The notes below the pieces were generated by a model that had not been told where the DNA came from, made no database searches, and saw only the letters and a list, made by a program, of their open reading frames with translations. Made by a program: the position numbers and the translations under genes. Positions 43,693 to 53,448 of a DNA stretch of 64,000 bases are shown here, piece by piece; positions within the stretch are counted from its first letter, which is position 1, and each line of letters begins with the position of its first letter. The DNA is from Reyranella soli. GTDB taxonomy: Bacteria > Pseudomonadota > Alphaproteobacteria > Reyranellales > Reyranellaceae. The stretch lies in NCBI RefSeq assembly GCF_007992495.1, contig NZ_BKAJ01000020.1:55092-119091 (forward strand), read 5' to 3'.

Positions 43693-45030
43693 CTAGCGGC
43701 CGGAGCCGAGGTAGAGGACGTCGGCCACGTCGGCGAACTTGTCGGCCGGCAGCGTGCGCCACAGGTCGAGCACCGTGAGGCGCTGGCCGTTGCGCTTGCA
43801 CCACGCCGGGTCGATCTCCTTGTACTCGGGCCAGCCGGTGGCGACGATCAGGAGATCGCACTCGCGCACCGCGCCCTCGAGCGAGGAGGCGCCGACGACC
43901 TTGTCGCCCAGCACGCCGATGGCTGCGTCCTGGGCCAGCGGATCGTGCACCGACACGATGTAGCCCGCGTCGGCGAGCTTGGCCGCCAGCTTGACGCTGT
44001 GGCTTTCCTCGACGACCGGCGTCTGCGGCTTGTAGGAGAGCCCGAGCAGGGCGATGCGCGTGCCGGCCTTGGAGAACTTGGCGACCAGGCTGCTCAGCCG
44101 CTCGATCTGGTGGTTGTTGATGCGGTCGGTCGCCTCGGCCACGTCGGCGCGGGCGCCGATCTTGCGGGCGAGGGCCGCGAAGGCGACGTTGTCGCGCGGG
44201 AAGCACGGGCCGCCGTAGCCCATGGCGCCCTTCAGATACTTCGCCCCGATGCGGGAGTCGGCGCCCAGCGCCTTGGTCACGACGTCGACGTCGGCGCCCG
44301 GCAGGCGGTCGCAGATGTCGGCCAGCATGTTGGCGTAGGAGATCTTCGTGGTGACGTAGGTGTTGACCGAGATCTTGGTAAGCTCGGCGCTGACGAAGTT
44401 CATGCGCTGCACCGGCGGCTTCTTCTCGCACATCTGCAGATAGATGGTCTGCAGCACGTCGCCGGCCTTGGTGTCGCTCTCGCCGATCAGGATCGAATCG
44501 GGGAACAGCATGTCGCGAACGACGCTGCCCAGCGCGATGAACTCCGGGTTGTAGCAGAGGCCGAGATCGGCCCCGACCTTGCGGCCGGACGCGGCCTCGA
44601 GCGCCGCCTTGATCTCTCCGCCGGTGCTGCCGGGCATCACCGTGCTGGTGATGTTCACCATGTGGTAACCCGTCTTGTTGCGCAGCGCCTTGCCGAGCGA
44701 TTCCATCGCCTGCAGCACGAAACGGTTGGAGAAGAAGCCGGTGCTGTCCGACGGGGTCGGCACGATCACGAAGGTCGCGTCGCTCTTCTGGATGGCCTCG
44801 TTGGGATCCATCGTCGCCGAGAGCCGCTCTTTGTTGGCGGCGATCAGTTCGTTGAGCTGCGGCTCGACGATCGGCATCTTGCCGGCGTTCAGTGAGTCGA
44901 CCAGTACCTTGCTGACGTCGTGGCCGATGACGGTGAAGCCGCGGCTGGCGAGCACCGCGGCGAGCGGCGCTCCGAGCTTGCCGAGGCCGACGACCGACAC
45001 GCGAGGGAGAGTTGCTGAAGTCATTTCCAT
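43693..45030 (-). CDS. UDP-glucose/GDP-mannose family dehydrogenase
   Basis: 445 residues from ATG 45030; ATG 45024 is equally possible. The NAD site is VSVVGLGKLGAPLAAVLA, and the active-site cysteine lies in MGYGGPCFPRDNVAFAAL. The middle and C-terminal domains are complete (IALLGLSYKPQTPVVEES). These enzymes oxidise C6 of a sugar nucleotide twice to the uronate. The substrate is likely UDP-glucose or a UDP-HexNAc; the sequence alone does not decide. It probably supplies uronic acid for the glycan. It is divergent from pepA. Confidence 0.9.
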   Translation of the reverse strand: MEMTSATLPRVSVVGLGKLGAPLAAVLASRGFTVIGHDVSKVLVDSLNAGKMPIVEPQLNELIAANKERLSATMDPNEAIQKSDATFVIVPTPSDSTGFFSNRFVLQAMESLGKALRNKTGYHMVNITSTVMPGSTGGEIKAALEAASGRKVGADLGLCYNPEFIALGSVVRDMLFPDSILIGESDTKAGDVLQTIYLQMCEKKPPVQRMNFVSAELTKISVNTYVTTKISYANMLADICDRLPGADVDVVTKALGADSRIGAKYLKGAMGYGGPCFPRDNVAFAALARKIGARADVAEATDRINNHQIERLSSLVAKFSKAGTRIALLGLSYKPQTPVVEESHSVKLAAKLADAGYIVSVHDPLAQDAAIGVLGDKVVGASSLEGAVRECDLLIVATGWPEYKEIDPAWCKRNGQRLTVLDLWRTLPADKFADVADVLYLGSGR

Positions 45031-45169
45031 GTCCGTTTTGGGGGCGGGTACTGATACTGTCGGCAAGAGCGAGACGCCACCCCGAATTTGCAGCATTTCA
45101 GAGAGGATTCGCTGCTTGCGCTGCCCCGCCGCAGGGGCGAAAAATTGCCGTTCATAAACGAGGAACCGA

Positions 45170-46663
45170 ATGAAAGTGGAATTTTCGGCCTTTCCGAAGG
45201 CCTTCTCGGGCAATGTCGCGGCCTTCGTAGCGGCGGACAAGCAACTCCTGGCAACTGCACAATCGATCAACAACGACGGCGGCGGGACCGTCGCGCGGGC
45301 GATCGACGCCAGCCGCTTCACCGGCGCCAAGGGCCAGTCGTTGACCGTGCTGGGCCAGGCCGGCGACATCACGCGCCTCACATTGCTCGGTGTCGGCAAG
45401 AACCGCGAGCTCGACGCCCGCGGCGCCGAGGCGCTGGGCGGGATCCTCGCAGCCGAGGCCAACGCGGCCGGCCAGAAGGCGGTGAGCGTCGCCGTCGATC
45501 CGGTCAAGGGCAGCAAGCTCACGCCCGGCCAGATCGCGGCCCGCATCGCGCTCGGCGCGCGGCTGCGCAACTACCGCTTCGACAAGTACAAGACCAAGGA
45601 CAAGCCCGAGCAGAAGAATTCGCTAGAGCAGATCACCGTCTTCGTCGCCGGCCCGGCCGAGGCGCGCCGCGCCTACGAGCGGCTCGAGCCGACCATCGAC
45701 GCGGTGTTCTTCGCCCGCGACCTGGTGAGCGAGCCCGCCAACGTCCTCTATCCGGCGGAGTTCGCCCGCCGCGCCCGCGAGCTCACCAAGCTCGGCGTCA
45801 AGGTTGAGATCCTGGGCGAGGCCGAGATGAAGAAGCTCGGCATGAACGTCCTGCTGGGTGTCGGCCAGGGCAGCCCGCGTGAATCACAGCTCCTGGTAAT
45901 GCGCTGGATGAACGGACCGAAGTCGCAGGCGCCGGTCGCGCTTATCGGCAAGGGCGTGTGCTTCGACACTGGCGGCATCTCGTTGAAGCCCGCCGGCGGC
46001 ATGGAAGACATGAAGTGGGACATGGGCGGCGCCGGCGCCGTCACCGGCGCCATGCGCCTGCTGGCCGGCCGCAAGGCGCGCGCCAACGTCGTCGGTGTCT
46101 GCGCATTGGTCGAGAACATGCCGGACGGCAACGCCCAGCGGCCGGGCGACGTGGTCAAGAGCATGTCGGGCCAGACCGTCGAGGTCATCAACACCGACGC
46201 CGAGGGCCGGCTGATCCTGTGCGACGCCATGTGGTACGCCCAGGAGAAGTTCAAGCCGCAGGCCATGGTCGAGCTGTCGACCCTGACCGGCGCCATCATC
46301 GTGGCGCTGGGCCACGAGCGCGCCGGCCTGTTCAGCAACAACACGCAGCTCTCCAACCGGCTGCGCGCCGCCGGCGCCGGCATCGGCGAGAAGCTGTGGC
46401 GCCTGCCGCTCGGGTCGAAGTACGACAAGATGATCGATTCCGAGATCGCCGACATGCGCAACGTCACCAACAGCCGTGACGCCAGCTCGATCACGGCGGC
46501 GCAGTTCCTGCAGCGCTTCGTGCAGGAGGGCGTCGCCTGGGCGCATCTCGACATCGCCGGCATGGCCTGGTCGAGCAAGGGCGACAGCACGACGCCCAAG
46601 GGCGCCACCGCCTACGGCGTGCGCCTGCTCGATACCTGGATCGCCGACAACTACGAGAAGTGA
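45170..46663 (+). CDS. pepA: Leucyl aminopeptidase (M17)
   Basis: 497 residues, the family length. Ribosome binding site AGGAA lies 5 bases before ATG 45170. The active-site and metal ligands are seen in GKGVCFDTGGISLKP (catalytic Lys and Asp) and in NTDAEGRLILCDAM, the M17 signature, with SGQTVEVINTD before it. It is cytosolic and hexameric in the family and removes N-terminal residues, especially leucine. It is followed by holC after 19 bp, a usual pairing in alphaproteobacteria. Confidence 0.97.
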   Translation: MKVEFSAFPKAFSGNVAAFVAADKQLLATAQSINNDGGGTVARAIDASRFTGAKGQSLTVLGQAGDITRLTLLGVGKNRELDARGAEALGGILAAEANAAGQKAVSVAVDPVKGSKLTPGQIAARIALGARLRNYRFDKYKTKDKPEQKNSLEQITVFVAGPAEARRAYERLEPTIDAVFFARDLVSEPANVLYPAEFARRARELTKLGVKVEILGEAEMKKLGMNVLLGVGQGSPRESQLLVMRWMNGPKSQAPVALIGKGVCFDTGGISLKPAGGMEDMKWDMGGAGAVTGAMRLLAGRKARANVVGVCALVENMPDGNAQRPGDVVKSMSGQTVEVINTDAEGRLILCDAMWYAQEKFKPQAMVELSTLTGAIIVALGHERAGLFSNNTQLSNRLRAAGAGIGEKLWRLPLGSKYDKMIDSEIADMRNVTNSRDASSITAAQFLQRFVQEGVAWAHLDIAGMAWSSKGDSTTPKGATAYGVRLLDTWIADNYEK

Positions 46664-46682
46664 TCGGCAAAGGAGTGGCGTG

Positions 46683-47135
46683 ATGGCGACCGAGGTCAAC
46701 TTCTATCACCTGACCCGTTCGTCGCTTGAAGACGCACTGCCCCGCCTGCTGGCCAAGACCCTGCAGGCGGGCGAGCGGGCGCTGGTGATGGTGGGCTCGC
46801 CCGAGCGCGTCGATGCGCTGAACACGCATCTGTGGACCTGCGATCCTAACGGCTTCCTGCCGCATGGCGCCGCCAAGGACGGCGAGGCCGACCGCCAGCC
46901 GATCTGGCTGACGCACCTCGACGAGAATCCCAACGGCGCGAAATTCCTGTTCATGGCCGACCGCGCGCGCTCGGAGAAGGTCGGCGACTACAAGCGCTGC
47001 TTCGAGCTGTTCGACGGTCGCGACGACACCGCCGTCACGGAGTCGCGCGAGCGCTGGAAGGCGTACAAGGCAGCGGGCCACACGGTGGTCTACTGGCAAC
47101 AGACGCCGAGCGGCGGCTGGGAGAAGAAGGCTTAA
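46683..47135 (+). CDS. holC: DNA polymerase III chi subunit
   Basis: 150 residues from ATG 46683, preceded by AAAGGAG. It begins VNFYHLTRSSLEDALPRLL and has LHLDEN-type and FDGRDDTAVTESRERWK segments, as in HolC. The chi protein links the clamp loader to SSB. The gene lies in tandem with pepA. Its stop is followed directly by a hairpin repeat. Confidence 0.9.
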   Translation: MATEVNFYHLTRSSLEDALPRLLAKTLQAGERALVMVGSPERVDALNTHLWTCDPNGFLPHGAAKDGEADRQPIWLTHLDENPNGAKFLFMADRARSEKVGDYKRCFELFDGRDDTAVTESRERWKAYKAAGHTVVYWQQTPSGGWEKKA

Positions 47136-47136
47136 T

Positions 47137-47190
47137 GGGAGCGCGGGCCTCCGGCCCGCTCATGAATGCGGGCCGGAGGCCCGCGCTCCC
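47137..47190. repeat. REP-like hairpin repeat between holC and the FkbM gene
   Basis: A 54-bp inverted repeat starting GGGAGCGCGGGCCTCCGG, with a CTCATGAATG centre. It lies one base after the holC stop and directly before the minus-strand stop at 47191. It is a close relative of the 38343 element and could act as a bidirectional terminator. Confidence 0.9.
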
Positions 47191-48276
47191 TTAATGACGC
47201 TTCTCGCGCGGGAACCAGTAGCCGCGCCAGGCTGACTTCAGGCGCTCCCAGGTCGGCACAGGTCCCTCGGGGCGGTAAAAGCCGGGCTGGTCCGCCTCGA
47301 AGGTCGCCATGTACTCGCGATAGGACAGCGGCCGGCTGCGCTGGGGCTGCGTCTGGGCCGCCAGCAGGTCGAGGCCGGCATCGATGTCGAACTGGGAAGC
47401 GAACTCGGCGCGGCGTGCAAGCAACAGCTCGGCAGCGGCGTCAGGCACCTGCCACGCGGCAAAGATCGCCGCGAGCTTGGCGAGCTTCTCGATTCCGAGC
47501 GCGGGGCCGGTCGTCGCGACCACGTCGCGCGCGTAGTACGCCTCGCCCTGGAACGGCCGGCCCGATACCGTCTCCGCCGGCGTCGGCCAGATGTAGCGAG
47601 CCGGGAGCGCGCGGACCGAGAAGTTGCGCACGTCGAGGCGGAACAGATCGAAGCCGTGCGCGCGCATGAAGCGGTCGGTGTTGTGGAAGCTGTGCTCTTC
47701 GCTATCTCCCGCACCGACGAAGTTGACCTCGAGCTGCACCGCGACCACCTGCAGCGCATCGAAGCGGCCGGCGAAGGACTGCAGGATGTCGAAGTCCGCG
47801 CCGTCGACGTCGAGCTTGATGTAGTCGAGATCGCTCCAGCCACGCTCGGCCAGCAGGTCGGGCAGCACAACGGGCTTCTTCGGATCGGCAAGCCCCGTCA
47901 TCTCCCAGGCATTGTGGCGCAGCTGCTCCTCGGTCGAGGCCTGCTTCAGCCGCGCGTCGCGGATTTCGCGCGTGCGCATGAAGCTCATGCGATCGCGCAT
48001 CTTCATGATCAGCGGCGCCGCCGGCCCGGCCGAGATGTCGATCGGCTTGTCGGCCGATCGCGCCGCGAAGGCCGCGATGTACGCCACGTCGGGATTGCGC
48101 TCCAGTTCCGCCAGACGCTTGCATTCGGTGACGCTGGCATCGATGCCCAGCGCCTGCAACCTGGGCTCGAAGGCCCGCCACAGGGGATCGAGGCCGCCCG
48201 AGCAGCCGATGTCGAGCAGCCTGAACTTCTCGGTCTTGAGACTTTCGGCGATGAGCGCCGGAAACGACGATGCCAT
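47191..48276 (-). CDS. FkbM family SAM-dependent methyltransferase
   Basis: 361 residues. FRLLDIGCSGGLDPLWRAF (about 18-36) is the SAM loop and DYIKLDVDGADFDILQSF is the FkbM-type motif with acidic residues. The C-terminal part of about 120 residues is not conserved to my eye. These enzymes O-methylate varied substrates, including sugars. It is located past the housekeeping pepA-holC pair, so a link to the glycan locus is uncertain. Confidence 0.83.
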   Translation of the reverse strand: MASSFPALIAESLKTEKFRLLDIGCSGGLDPLWRAFEPRLQALGIDASVTECKRLAELERNPDVAYIAAFAARSADKPIDISAGPAAPLIMKMRDRMSFMRTREIRDARLKQASTEEQLRHNAWEMTGLADPKKPVVLPDLLAERGWSDLDYIKLDVDGADFDILQSFAGRFDALQVVAVQLEVNFVGAGDSEEHSFHNTDRFMRAHGFDLFRLDVRNFSVRALPARYIWPTPAETVSGRPFQGEAYYARDVVATTGPALGIEKLAKLAAIFAAWQVPDAAAELLLARRAEFASQFDIDAGLDLLAAQTQPQRSRPLSYREYMATFEADQPGFYRPEGPVPTWERLKSAWRGYWFPREKRH

Positions 48277-48285
48277 TCCGGCAGA

Positions 48286-49323
48286 TTACACGGTCGCCAC
48301 GGGTGTTGCAGGTGAACCGACCGCGCCCGGCAGCCGCAGCGGCGGCGCCGTCAGCAGGAAGCGCGACTGCTTCTTGTCGCGCAGCCACAGTGCCAGATCC
48401 TTCAGCCACCAGATCTCGCCGAGATTGAGTCCGAGCTTGAACAGGCAGTGATTGTGGATGGGCAGCGACGGATGCTCCGCGTTGTCCGGCCCGGGCAGGG
48501 CGGGGACGGCCTCGACGCCGTAGTTGTCGGCGATCAGGGCCGAGATCTGGCTGTCGGTGATCCACTGCAGCAGCCGCTTGTCGCGGCCGTCGAGCACCGC
48601 GCACATCGCATGGGCGCGCGCCGGATCGACCTTCTTGTCCATCTTGACGATCTCGTCGGTGAAGCCGGTGTAGAGCAGCAGCATGTCGCCCGGCTCGACC
48701 ACGACCTTGTCGGCCTCCAGCACTTTGCGGAAGTCGTCGTAGTTCACGTACTTGTGGTCGCGGCCGAAGTGCTTTTCGAGGTCGACCATGACGGCGCGGC
48801 CCTGGATCGCCTTGGCCGCCATGTTCTCGACGCCGAGCTTGTGGGCGTAGCTCAAATGTCCGCAGCCGTCGCGGCCGGCGTCGGGCTGCGGGCCGATCAC
48901 GTCGATACCCGCCTTGAAGCCGTTGTAGTAGAGCGGTTCGGGCACGCCGTCGCCATCGGCGTCGAAGAAGCCGCCGACATGGGCGAGCGTGTCCCACTGC
49001 GTTGAGTATTGCAGCGTCAGGATCACGCGATCGTCGCTCGCCACGTCGACGAACAACGGGTTGATGGTCTTGGTGTGGAAGTTGAAGCGCCAGCCATTCT
49101 CGTCACCGGTCGGCGACAGCACCGGCGGCAGGCGGCGCGGGTTCAGCACGTTGCCGCCCGGCAGATCGAGCGGCAGGCTGAGGCAGAACGAGCGGCCCTC
49201 CTTCACCTCGGCGATACCTTGGAGCACCTTTGCAGGCGTGATGAGGTTCAGACGGCCGAGCTGATCGTCGTCACCCCAATCGCCCCAGGTCGAGCCTTCG
49301 GGGCGGTGCTTCCAGCGCTTCAT
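48286..49323 (-). CDS. Cyclase family protein (metal-dependent hydrolase)
   Basis: 345 residues from ATG 49323, with GGGAGA upstream. It resembles the cyclase/kynurenine formamidase-like family: WDTLAHVGGFFDADG replaces the usual HxGTHxDxPxH, and GRAVMVDLEKHFG, VVEPGDMLLLYTGF and LPIHNHCLFKLGL follow. The degenerate metal motif resembles the larger cyclase subfamily of about 340 residues. The substrate is unknown. It is adjacent to the FkbM methyltransferase gene on the same strand, 9 bp away. Confidence 0.85.
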   Translation of the reverse strand: MKRWKHRPEGSTWGDWGDDDQLGRLNLITPAKVLQGIAEVKEGRSFCLSLPLDLPGGNVLNPRRLPPVLSPTGDENGWRFNFHTKTINPLFVDVASDDRVILTLQYSTQWDTLAHVGGFFDADGDGVPEPLYYNGFKAGIDVIGPQPDAGRDGCGHLSYAHKLGVENMAAKAIQGRAVMVDLEKHFGRDHKYVNYDDFRKVLEADKVVVEPGDMLLLYTGFTDEIVKMDKKVDPARAHAMCAVLDGRDKRLLQWITDSQISALIADNYGVEAVPALPGPDNAEHPSLPIHNHCLFKLGLNLGEIWWLKDLALWLRDKKQSRFLLTAPPLRLPGAVGSPATPVATV

Positions 49324-49441
49324 CGATGAATCTCCCTTCAATGCGCGGGGAGACTAACCTGCAGTGCAGCATCGCGCACGCATGGCTCCTAGGCACAATT
49401 CCGCAATCGAAACCGTCGGGGATCGATTATCATCCGCCGCC

Positions 49442-50674
49442 ATGTCCGCTGCTGCAGTACCCGCGTCCCGAGACGTTCGTGTCATCAGTCTGATCGGCGC
49501 CGCCCACGGCGCCAGCCACTTTTATCAGCTCGCCTTCGCGACGATGCTGCTGATCGTGCGCCAGGAAGCGGGCTTGAGCTTCACCGAGGTCGGCCTGCTG
49601 ACCGGCATCTTCTACGGCGTGTCGGGGATCACCCAGACCATGGCAGGGTTTGCCGTCGACCGCTTCGGCGCGCGACCGATCCTGGCCGGCGGCCTGTTCG
49701 TCATCGGCATCGCTCTGGCGCTGATATCGGTCGCGCATTCCTTCGTGGGCTTCGCCGCCATCGCCGTGATCGCGGGCGCCGGCAACTCGGTATTCCATCC
49801 GGCCGACTTCGCACTCCTCAACGCCTCGGTGAATCCGGGCCGGCTCGGCCGCGCCTACAGCATCCATGGCGTCGGCGGCTCGCTCGGCTGGGCGGCGGCG
49901 CCGGTGATGTTCTTCCTCGACAGCATGTTCGGCTGGGTCGGCGCGGCGATGATAGGCGCCATCCCCGGCGTGCTCCTGTCGGTGCTGGTGCTCACCCATC
50001 GTGAGCAGCTCGTCGACCATCGCATCAAGGATCGGGCGGCGACCCACCACCACCAGGCAGGCAAGCCCATGATCGCGCTGTTCATGCAGCCGGCGATCCT
50101 GCTCTGCCTCGTCTATTTCGCCCTGATCGCCGCCAACACGGTCGGCATCCAGCAGTTTGCGGTGCCGGCCTGGGTCAGCATGTTCGGCGTCAGCGAGAAC
50201 TATGCCGCGCTTTGCCTGATCGTGTTCATCGTCGGCTCGGCCAGTGGTGTGCTGGTGGGCGGCTTCTTTGCCGACCGCGTCCGCCGCCATGACCGCGTCG
50301 CCACGCTCGGCCTGCTGGTGGCGGGCGCTCTCACCCTGCCGATCGCCATGCAGGCGGTGACGCCGGAGCTGCTGCTGCCGCTGCTGGCGCTCGCCGGTGC
50401 GGCGGGCGGCGCCACCGGCCCGTCGCGCGACATGATCGTGCGCAGCGCGACGCCGCCCGGCGCCTCGGGCAAGGTGTTCGGCTTCGTCTATTCCGGCCTG
50501 GATGTCGGCTCGTTCCTGGCGCCGCCCGGCTTTGGCCTGCTGATGACGGCGGGTCATGCCGCCGCGATCTTCTGGATCGCCGTGGCGCTCTACGTCATCA
50601 ATGCCGGCCTCGTGATGGCCATCCGGCAGAACACCGTGCCCACGGTCGTGACCCGGCCTGCCGCGGCGGAGTAG
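49442..50674 (+). CDS. MFS transporter (fosmidomycin-resistance-like)
   Basis: 410 residues from ATG 49442; an ATG at 49364 in the same frame would add 26 residues without membrane character. Twelve hydrophobic segments are predicted by eye, beginning ISLIGAAHGASHFYQLAFAT and GLLTGIFYGVSGITQTMAGF with the VDRFGARP loop. The HGASHFYQ start and overall plan match the FSR-type subfamily. The substrate is unknown. The gene is convergent with the ABC-F gene. Confidence 0.87.
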   Translation: MSAAAVPASRDVRVISLIGAAHGASHFYQLAFATMLLIVRQEAGLSFTEVGLLTGIFYGVSGITQTMAGFAVDRFGARPILAGGLFVIGIALALISVAHSFVGFAAIAVIAGAGNSVFHPADFALLNASVNPGRLGRAYSIHGVGGSLGWAAAPVMFFLDSMFGWVGAAMIGAIPGVLLSVLVLTHREQLVDHRIKDRAATHHHQAGKPMIALFMQPAILLCLVYFALIAANTVGIQQFAVPAWVSMFGVSENYAALCLIVFIVGSASGVLVGGFFADRVRRHDRVATLGLLVAGALTLPIAMQAVTPELLLPLLALAGAAGGATGPSRDMIVRSATPPGASGKVFGFVYSGLDVGSFLAPPGFGLLMTAGHAAAIFWIAVALYVINAGLVMAIRQNTVPTVVTRPAAAE

Positions 50675-50687
50675 CGCTGGGCGCTAC
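50671..50687. terminator. Small hairpin across convergent stop codons (weak terminator candidate)
   Basis: GTAGCGC-TGG-GCGCTAC forms a perfect 7-bp stem with a 3-base loop, overlapping the stops of the MFS (plus) and ABC-F (minus) genes. No T-tract follows, so Rho-independent termination is doubtful. Confidence 0.3.
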
Positions 50688-52597
50688 GCCGCTTCGTAGG
50701 CTTCCTGCGCCACCAGCCACTCGTGCTCGGCGTGGGCGATCTCGCGCTCCAGCCGCACCTTCTCGCGCTGTAGATCGGCAACGTTGATCCCGGGATCGCT
50801 GTAGGTCTCGGGCGCTGCAAGCTTCGCCTCGATGTCGCTGCGCTGCTTGTTGAGCTTGGCGATGCCCTTCTCCAGGTTCTCCAGCGTCTTCTTGAGCGGC
50901 GCGCGCTTGGCCCGCGAATCGGCGGACTGCTTGCGCTGCTCCTTCTTGGCCGCAGGCTCGAAGGCAGGCGGGGGTGCTGCCGCGGGCGCCTCACGCTCGC
51001 GCTTGCCTGCCTTGCCGCTCTTGCCGCCATTGCGTTCGCGCAACAGCTTGGCCTGATAGTCGTCGATATCGCCGTCGAACGGCGTCACCTTGCCGTCGGC
51101 CACCACCCAGAGCTGGTCGGCGACCAGCTTCACCAGGTGCGTGTCGTGGCTCACCAGCACGACGGCGCCGTCGAAGTCGTTGATGGCGTCGACCAGCGAG
51201 GCGCGCGCATCCATGTCGAGATGGTTGGTCGGCTCGTCGAGCAGGAGTAGGTGAGGGGCGTTGCGCGTGGCGAGCGACAGCAGCAGGCGCGTCTTCTCGC
51301 CGCCCGACAGCAGGCCGACCTTGAGATCGGCGCGGTCGCGACTGAAGCCGAAGCGGCCGAGCTGGGCGCGCACCTTGGTCTCGCCCGCCGTTGGCCCGAG
51401 CGCGCTCGACATGTGGTTGAACGGCGTGGCCTCGTAGTCGAGGCTCTCTTCCTGATCCTGCGAGAAGTAGCCGACGCGCAGCTTCGACGATCGCCTGATC
51501 CGGCCTTCGCGCGGCTTCAGGCGATCCGACAGGACCCGGATGAAGGTCGACTTGCCGTTGCCGTTCTGGCCGAGCAGCGCGATCCGGTCGTCCATGTCGA
51601 GGCGCAGGTCGAGCTTGCGCAGCACCGGCGGGCCGTCGCCATAGCCGACCGTGACCTCGTCGATCGTCTCGATCGGCGAGGGCAGGTGATCGGGTGCCGG
51701 GAAGTTGAAGGCGATCCGCTCGTCGACCGGCACCGTGGCGACCGGCCCCAGCTTCTCGATCATCTTGATGCGCGACTGGGCCTGGCGCGCCTTGCTGGCC
51801 TTGGCCTTGAAGCGGTCGACGAAGGCCTGCATGTGCTTGCGCTGGGCGGCCACCTTGGCCTGCTGAGCGGCGTCGTGCTCGAGCCGCTCGGCACGCGTGC
51901 GTTCGAAACGGTCGTAGTTGCCGTTGTAGGTGACGAGCTTCTGCTGGTCGATGTGCACGATGTGGTCGCACACGTCGTTCAGCAGGTCGCGATCGTGGCT
52001 CACCATCAGCAGGGTGTGGCGGAAGCGCCGCAGATGCTCGGTCAGCCACAGCATCGCCTCGAGGTCGAGATGGTTCGACGGCTCGTCGAGGATCAGCAGG
52101 TCGGGATTGCTGAACAGCGTGCCGGCCAGCGCCACGCGCATCCGCCAGCCGCCGGAGAATTCGCCGCAGGGCCGCGCCTGGGCCGCATTGTCGAAACCGA
52201 GGCCGTTCAGGATCGAGGCCGCCCGTGACGGGGCCGAGGCGGCGCCGATCTCTTCGAGCCGGGCATGGATCTCGGCCAGCCTGTGGCCGTCGTGGCAGGT
52301 CGCGTCCTCGGCCAGCAGTGCGGTGCGCTCGACATCGGCGGCCAGCACGGCGTCCAGCACCGTGATGTCGCCACCAGGAGGGTCCTGCGGCACCGAGCCG
52401 ATGCGCATGCGGCCAGTCATGTTGATGTTGCCGCCGTCGGCCTCGATCATACCCTGGATCAGGCGCAGCAGCGTCGATTTGCCCGCGCCGTTGCGGCCGA
52501 CCAGGCCGACCTTCCAGCCGTCGGAAATGGCCGCCGAGGCGCGGTCGAACAGGACGCGCTCGCCGTGGCGAAAGGAGAGGTCGTTGACGTGCAGCAT
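50684..52597 (-). CDS. ABC-F family ATPase (YheS/Uup-like)
   Basis: 637 residues from ATG 52597. Two nucleotide-binding domains: Walker A GRNGAGKST and GQNGNGKST, signatures EFSGGWRMR and LLSGGEKTR, Walker B ILDEPSNHLDLEAM and LLDEPTNHLDMDA. The long linker carries LEHDAAQQAKVAAQRKH, and the C-terminal region of about 110 residues is charged and coiled (KREREAPAAAPPPAFEPAAK). ABC-F proteins act on the ribosome rather than as transporters. It has no membrane segment. Confidence 0.93.
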   Translation of the reverse strand: MLHVNDLSFRHGERVLFDRASAAISDGWKVGLVGRNGAGKSTLLRLIQGMIEADGGNINMTGRMRIGSVPQDPPGGDITVLDAVLAADVERTALLAEDATCHDGHRLAEIHARLEEIGAASAPSRAASILNGLGFDNAAQARPCGEFSGGWRMRVALAGTLFSNPDLLILDEPSNHLDLEAMLWLTEHLRRFRHTLLMVSHDRDLLNDVCDHIVHIDQQKLVTYNGNYDRFERTRAERLEHDAAQQAKVAAQRKHMQAFVDRFKAKASKARQAQSRIKMIEKLGPVATVPVDERIAFNFPAPDHLPSPIETIDEVTVGYGDGPPVLRKLDLRLDMDDRIALLGQNGNGKSTFIRVLSDRLKPREGRIRRSSKLRVGYFSQDQEESLDYEATPFNHMSSALGPTAGETKVRAQLGRFGFSRDRADLKVGLLSGGEKTRLLLSLATRNAPHLLLLDEPTNHLDMDARASLVDAINDFDGAVVLVSHDTHLVKLVADQLWVVADGKVTPFDGDIDDYQAKLLRERNGGKSGKAGKREREAPAAAPPPAFEPAAKKEQRKQSADSRAKRAPLKKTLENLEKGIAKLNKQRSDIEAKLAAPETYSDPGINVADLQREKVRLEREIAHAEHEWLVAQEAYEAA

Positions 52598-52710
52598 GGG
52601 GCCGCGGCGTTTAGCACGCGGAAAGGCCCGGTCCAACCGGCTTGCCGCTGCGGAACCCCGCGTTTATAAGGCGCGCCCACGCGCTGAAAGCACACGCTGA
52701 AGAGGGATTT

Positions 52711-53133
52711 ATGGCCGTCGAACGCACTTTCTCGATCATCAAGCCGGACGCGACCCGCCGGAACCTGACCGGCAAGATCAACGCCCGGTTCGAGGAGAAG
52801 GGCCTGCGCATCGTGGCCCAGCGCCGCATCTGGATGAGCCAGCAGCAGGCCGAGACCTTCTACGGCGTCCACAAAGAGCGGCCGTTCTTCAAGGACCTTT
52901 GCAAGTTCATGACGTCCGGCCCGGTCGTCGTGCAGGTGCTGGAAGGCGAGGGCGCCGTCGCCAAGAACCGCGAGATCATGGGCGCCACCAACCCGGCCAA
53001 TGCCGCCGCCGGCACGATCCGCAAGGACTTCGCCGAATCGATCGAGGCCAACTCCGTGCACGGCTCGGACTCGCCCGAGAACGCCGCCATCGAGATCGCT
53101 TTCTTCTTCGCCGGTTGCGAGATCGTCGGCTAA
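52711..53133 (+). CDS. ndk: Nucleoside diphosphate kinase
   Basis: 140 residues, the usual length. AGAGGGA precedes ATG 52711. It has [19 protein letters not shown] and the active-site His in [12 protein letters not shown] (about residue 117), with [18 protein letters not shown] upstream. It balances the NTP pools by phosphate transfer. A strong terminator follows. Confidence 0.98.
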   Translation: MAVERTFSIIKPDATRRNLTGKINARFEEKGLRIVAQRRIWMSQQQAETFYGVHKERPFFKDLCKFMTSGPVVVQVLEGEGAVAKNREIMGATNPANAAAGTIRKDFAESIEANSVHGSDSPENAAIEIAFFFAGCEIVG

Positions 53134-53156
53134 GCGACGAAACCGTCTGCAAACAA

Positions 53157-53188
53157 AAAGCGGCCCAGGTGGGCCGCTTTCTTTTTGT
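53157..53188. terminator. Bidirectional Rho-independent terminator after ndk
   Basis: AAAGCGGCCC-AGGT-GGGCCGCTTT gives a perfect 10-bp stem followed by CTTTTTGT on the plus strand. The left side is A-rich (AACAAA), so it also serves the convergent oxidase-subunit gene. Confidence 0.92.
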
Positions 53189-53203
53189 CGTCTGGCCGGA
53201 GCG

Positions 53204-53407
53204 TCAGCTCATGACGGCGAAGGCCACCAGCAGCGCTAAGGTGCCGCCGATACCGAGCAGCAGGGCGAAGATATGTGCGTTGCCGACCAGGCCCAGCGCC
53301 ATGCACGACAGCAGCAGCACGACGAACAGGATCGTGAACAGCACGAGCTTGTTGAACGAAGTGTAGGTGCTGAGATGGGCGGGGTAGTTGTCCTGCTGGT
53401 CGGCCAT
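53204..53407 (-). CDS. aa3-type cytochrome c oxidase subunit IV
   Basis: 67 residues from ATG 53407. A soluble N-terminus (ADQQDNYPAHLSTYTSF) is followed by two hydrophobic stretches, LVLFTILFVVLLLSCMALGL and FALLLGIGGTLALLVAFAVM. This matches the small alphaproteobacterial subunit IV of the aa3 oxidase. No other oxidase gene is nearby. It is convergent with ndk. Confidence 0.8.
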   Translation of the reverse strand: MADQQDNYPAHLSTYTSFNKLVLFTILFVVLLLSCMALGLVGNAHIFALLLGIGGTLALLVAFAVMS

Positions 53408-53448
53408 AGTCTGATCGTTCCTCGTTTCGGTGCGGTTCTTATAGCGAA

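Noticed and set aside
45123..45138. GCCCC...GGGGC hairpin before pepA
   Set aside because: The stem is only 5 bp and such hairpins are expected by chance at this GC.
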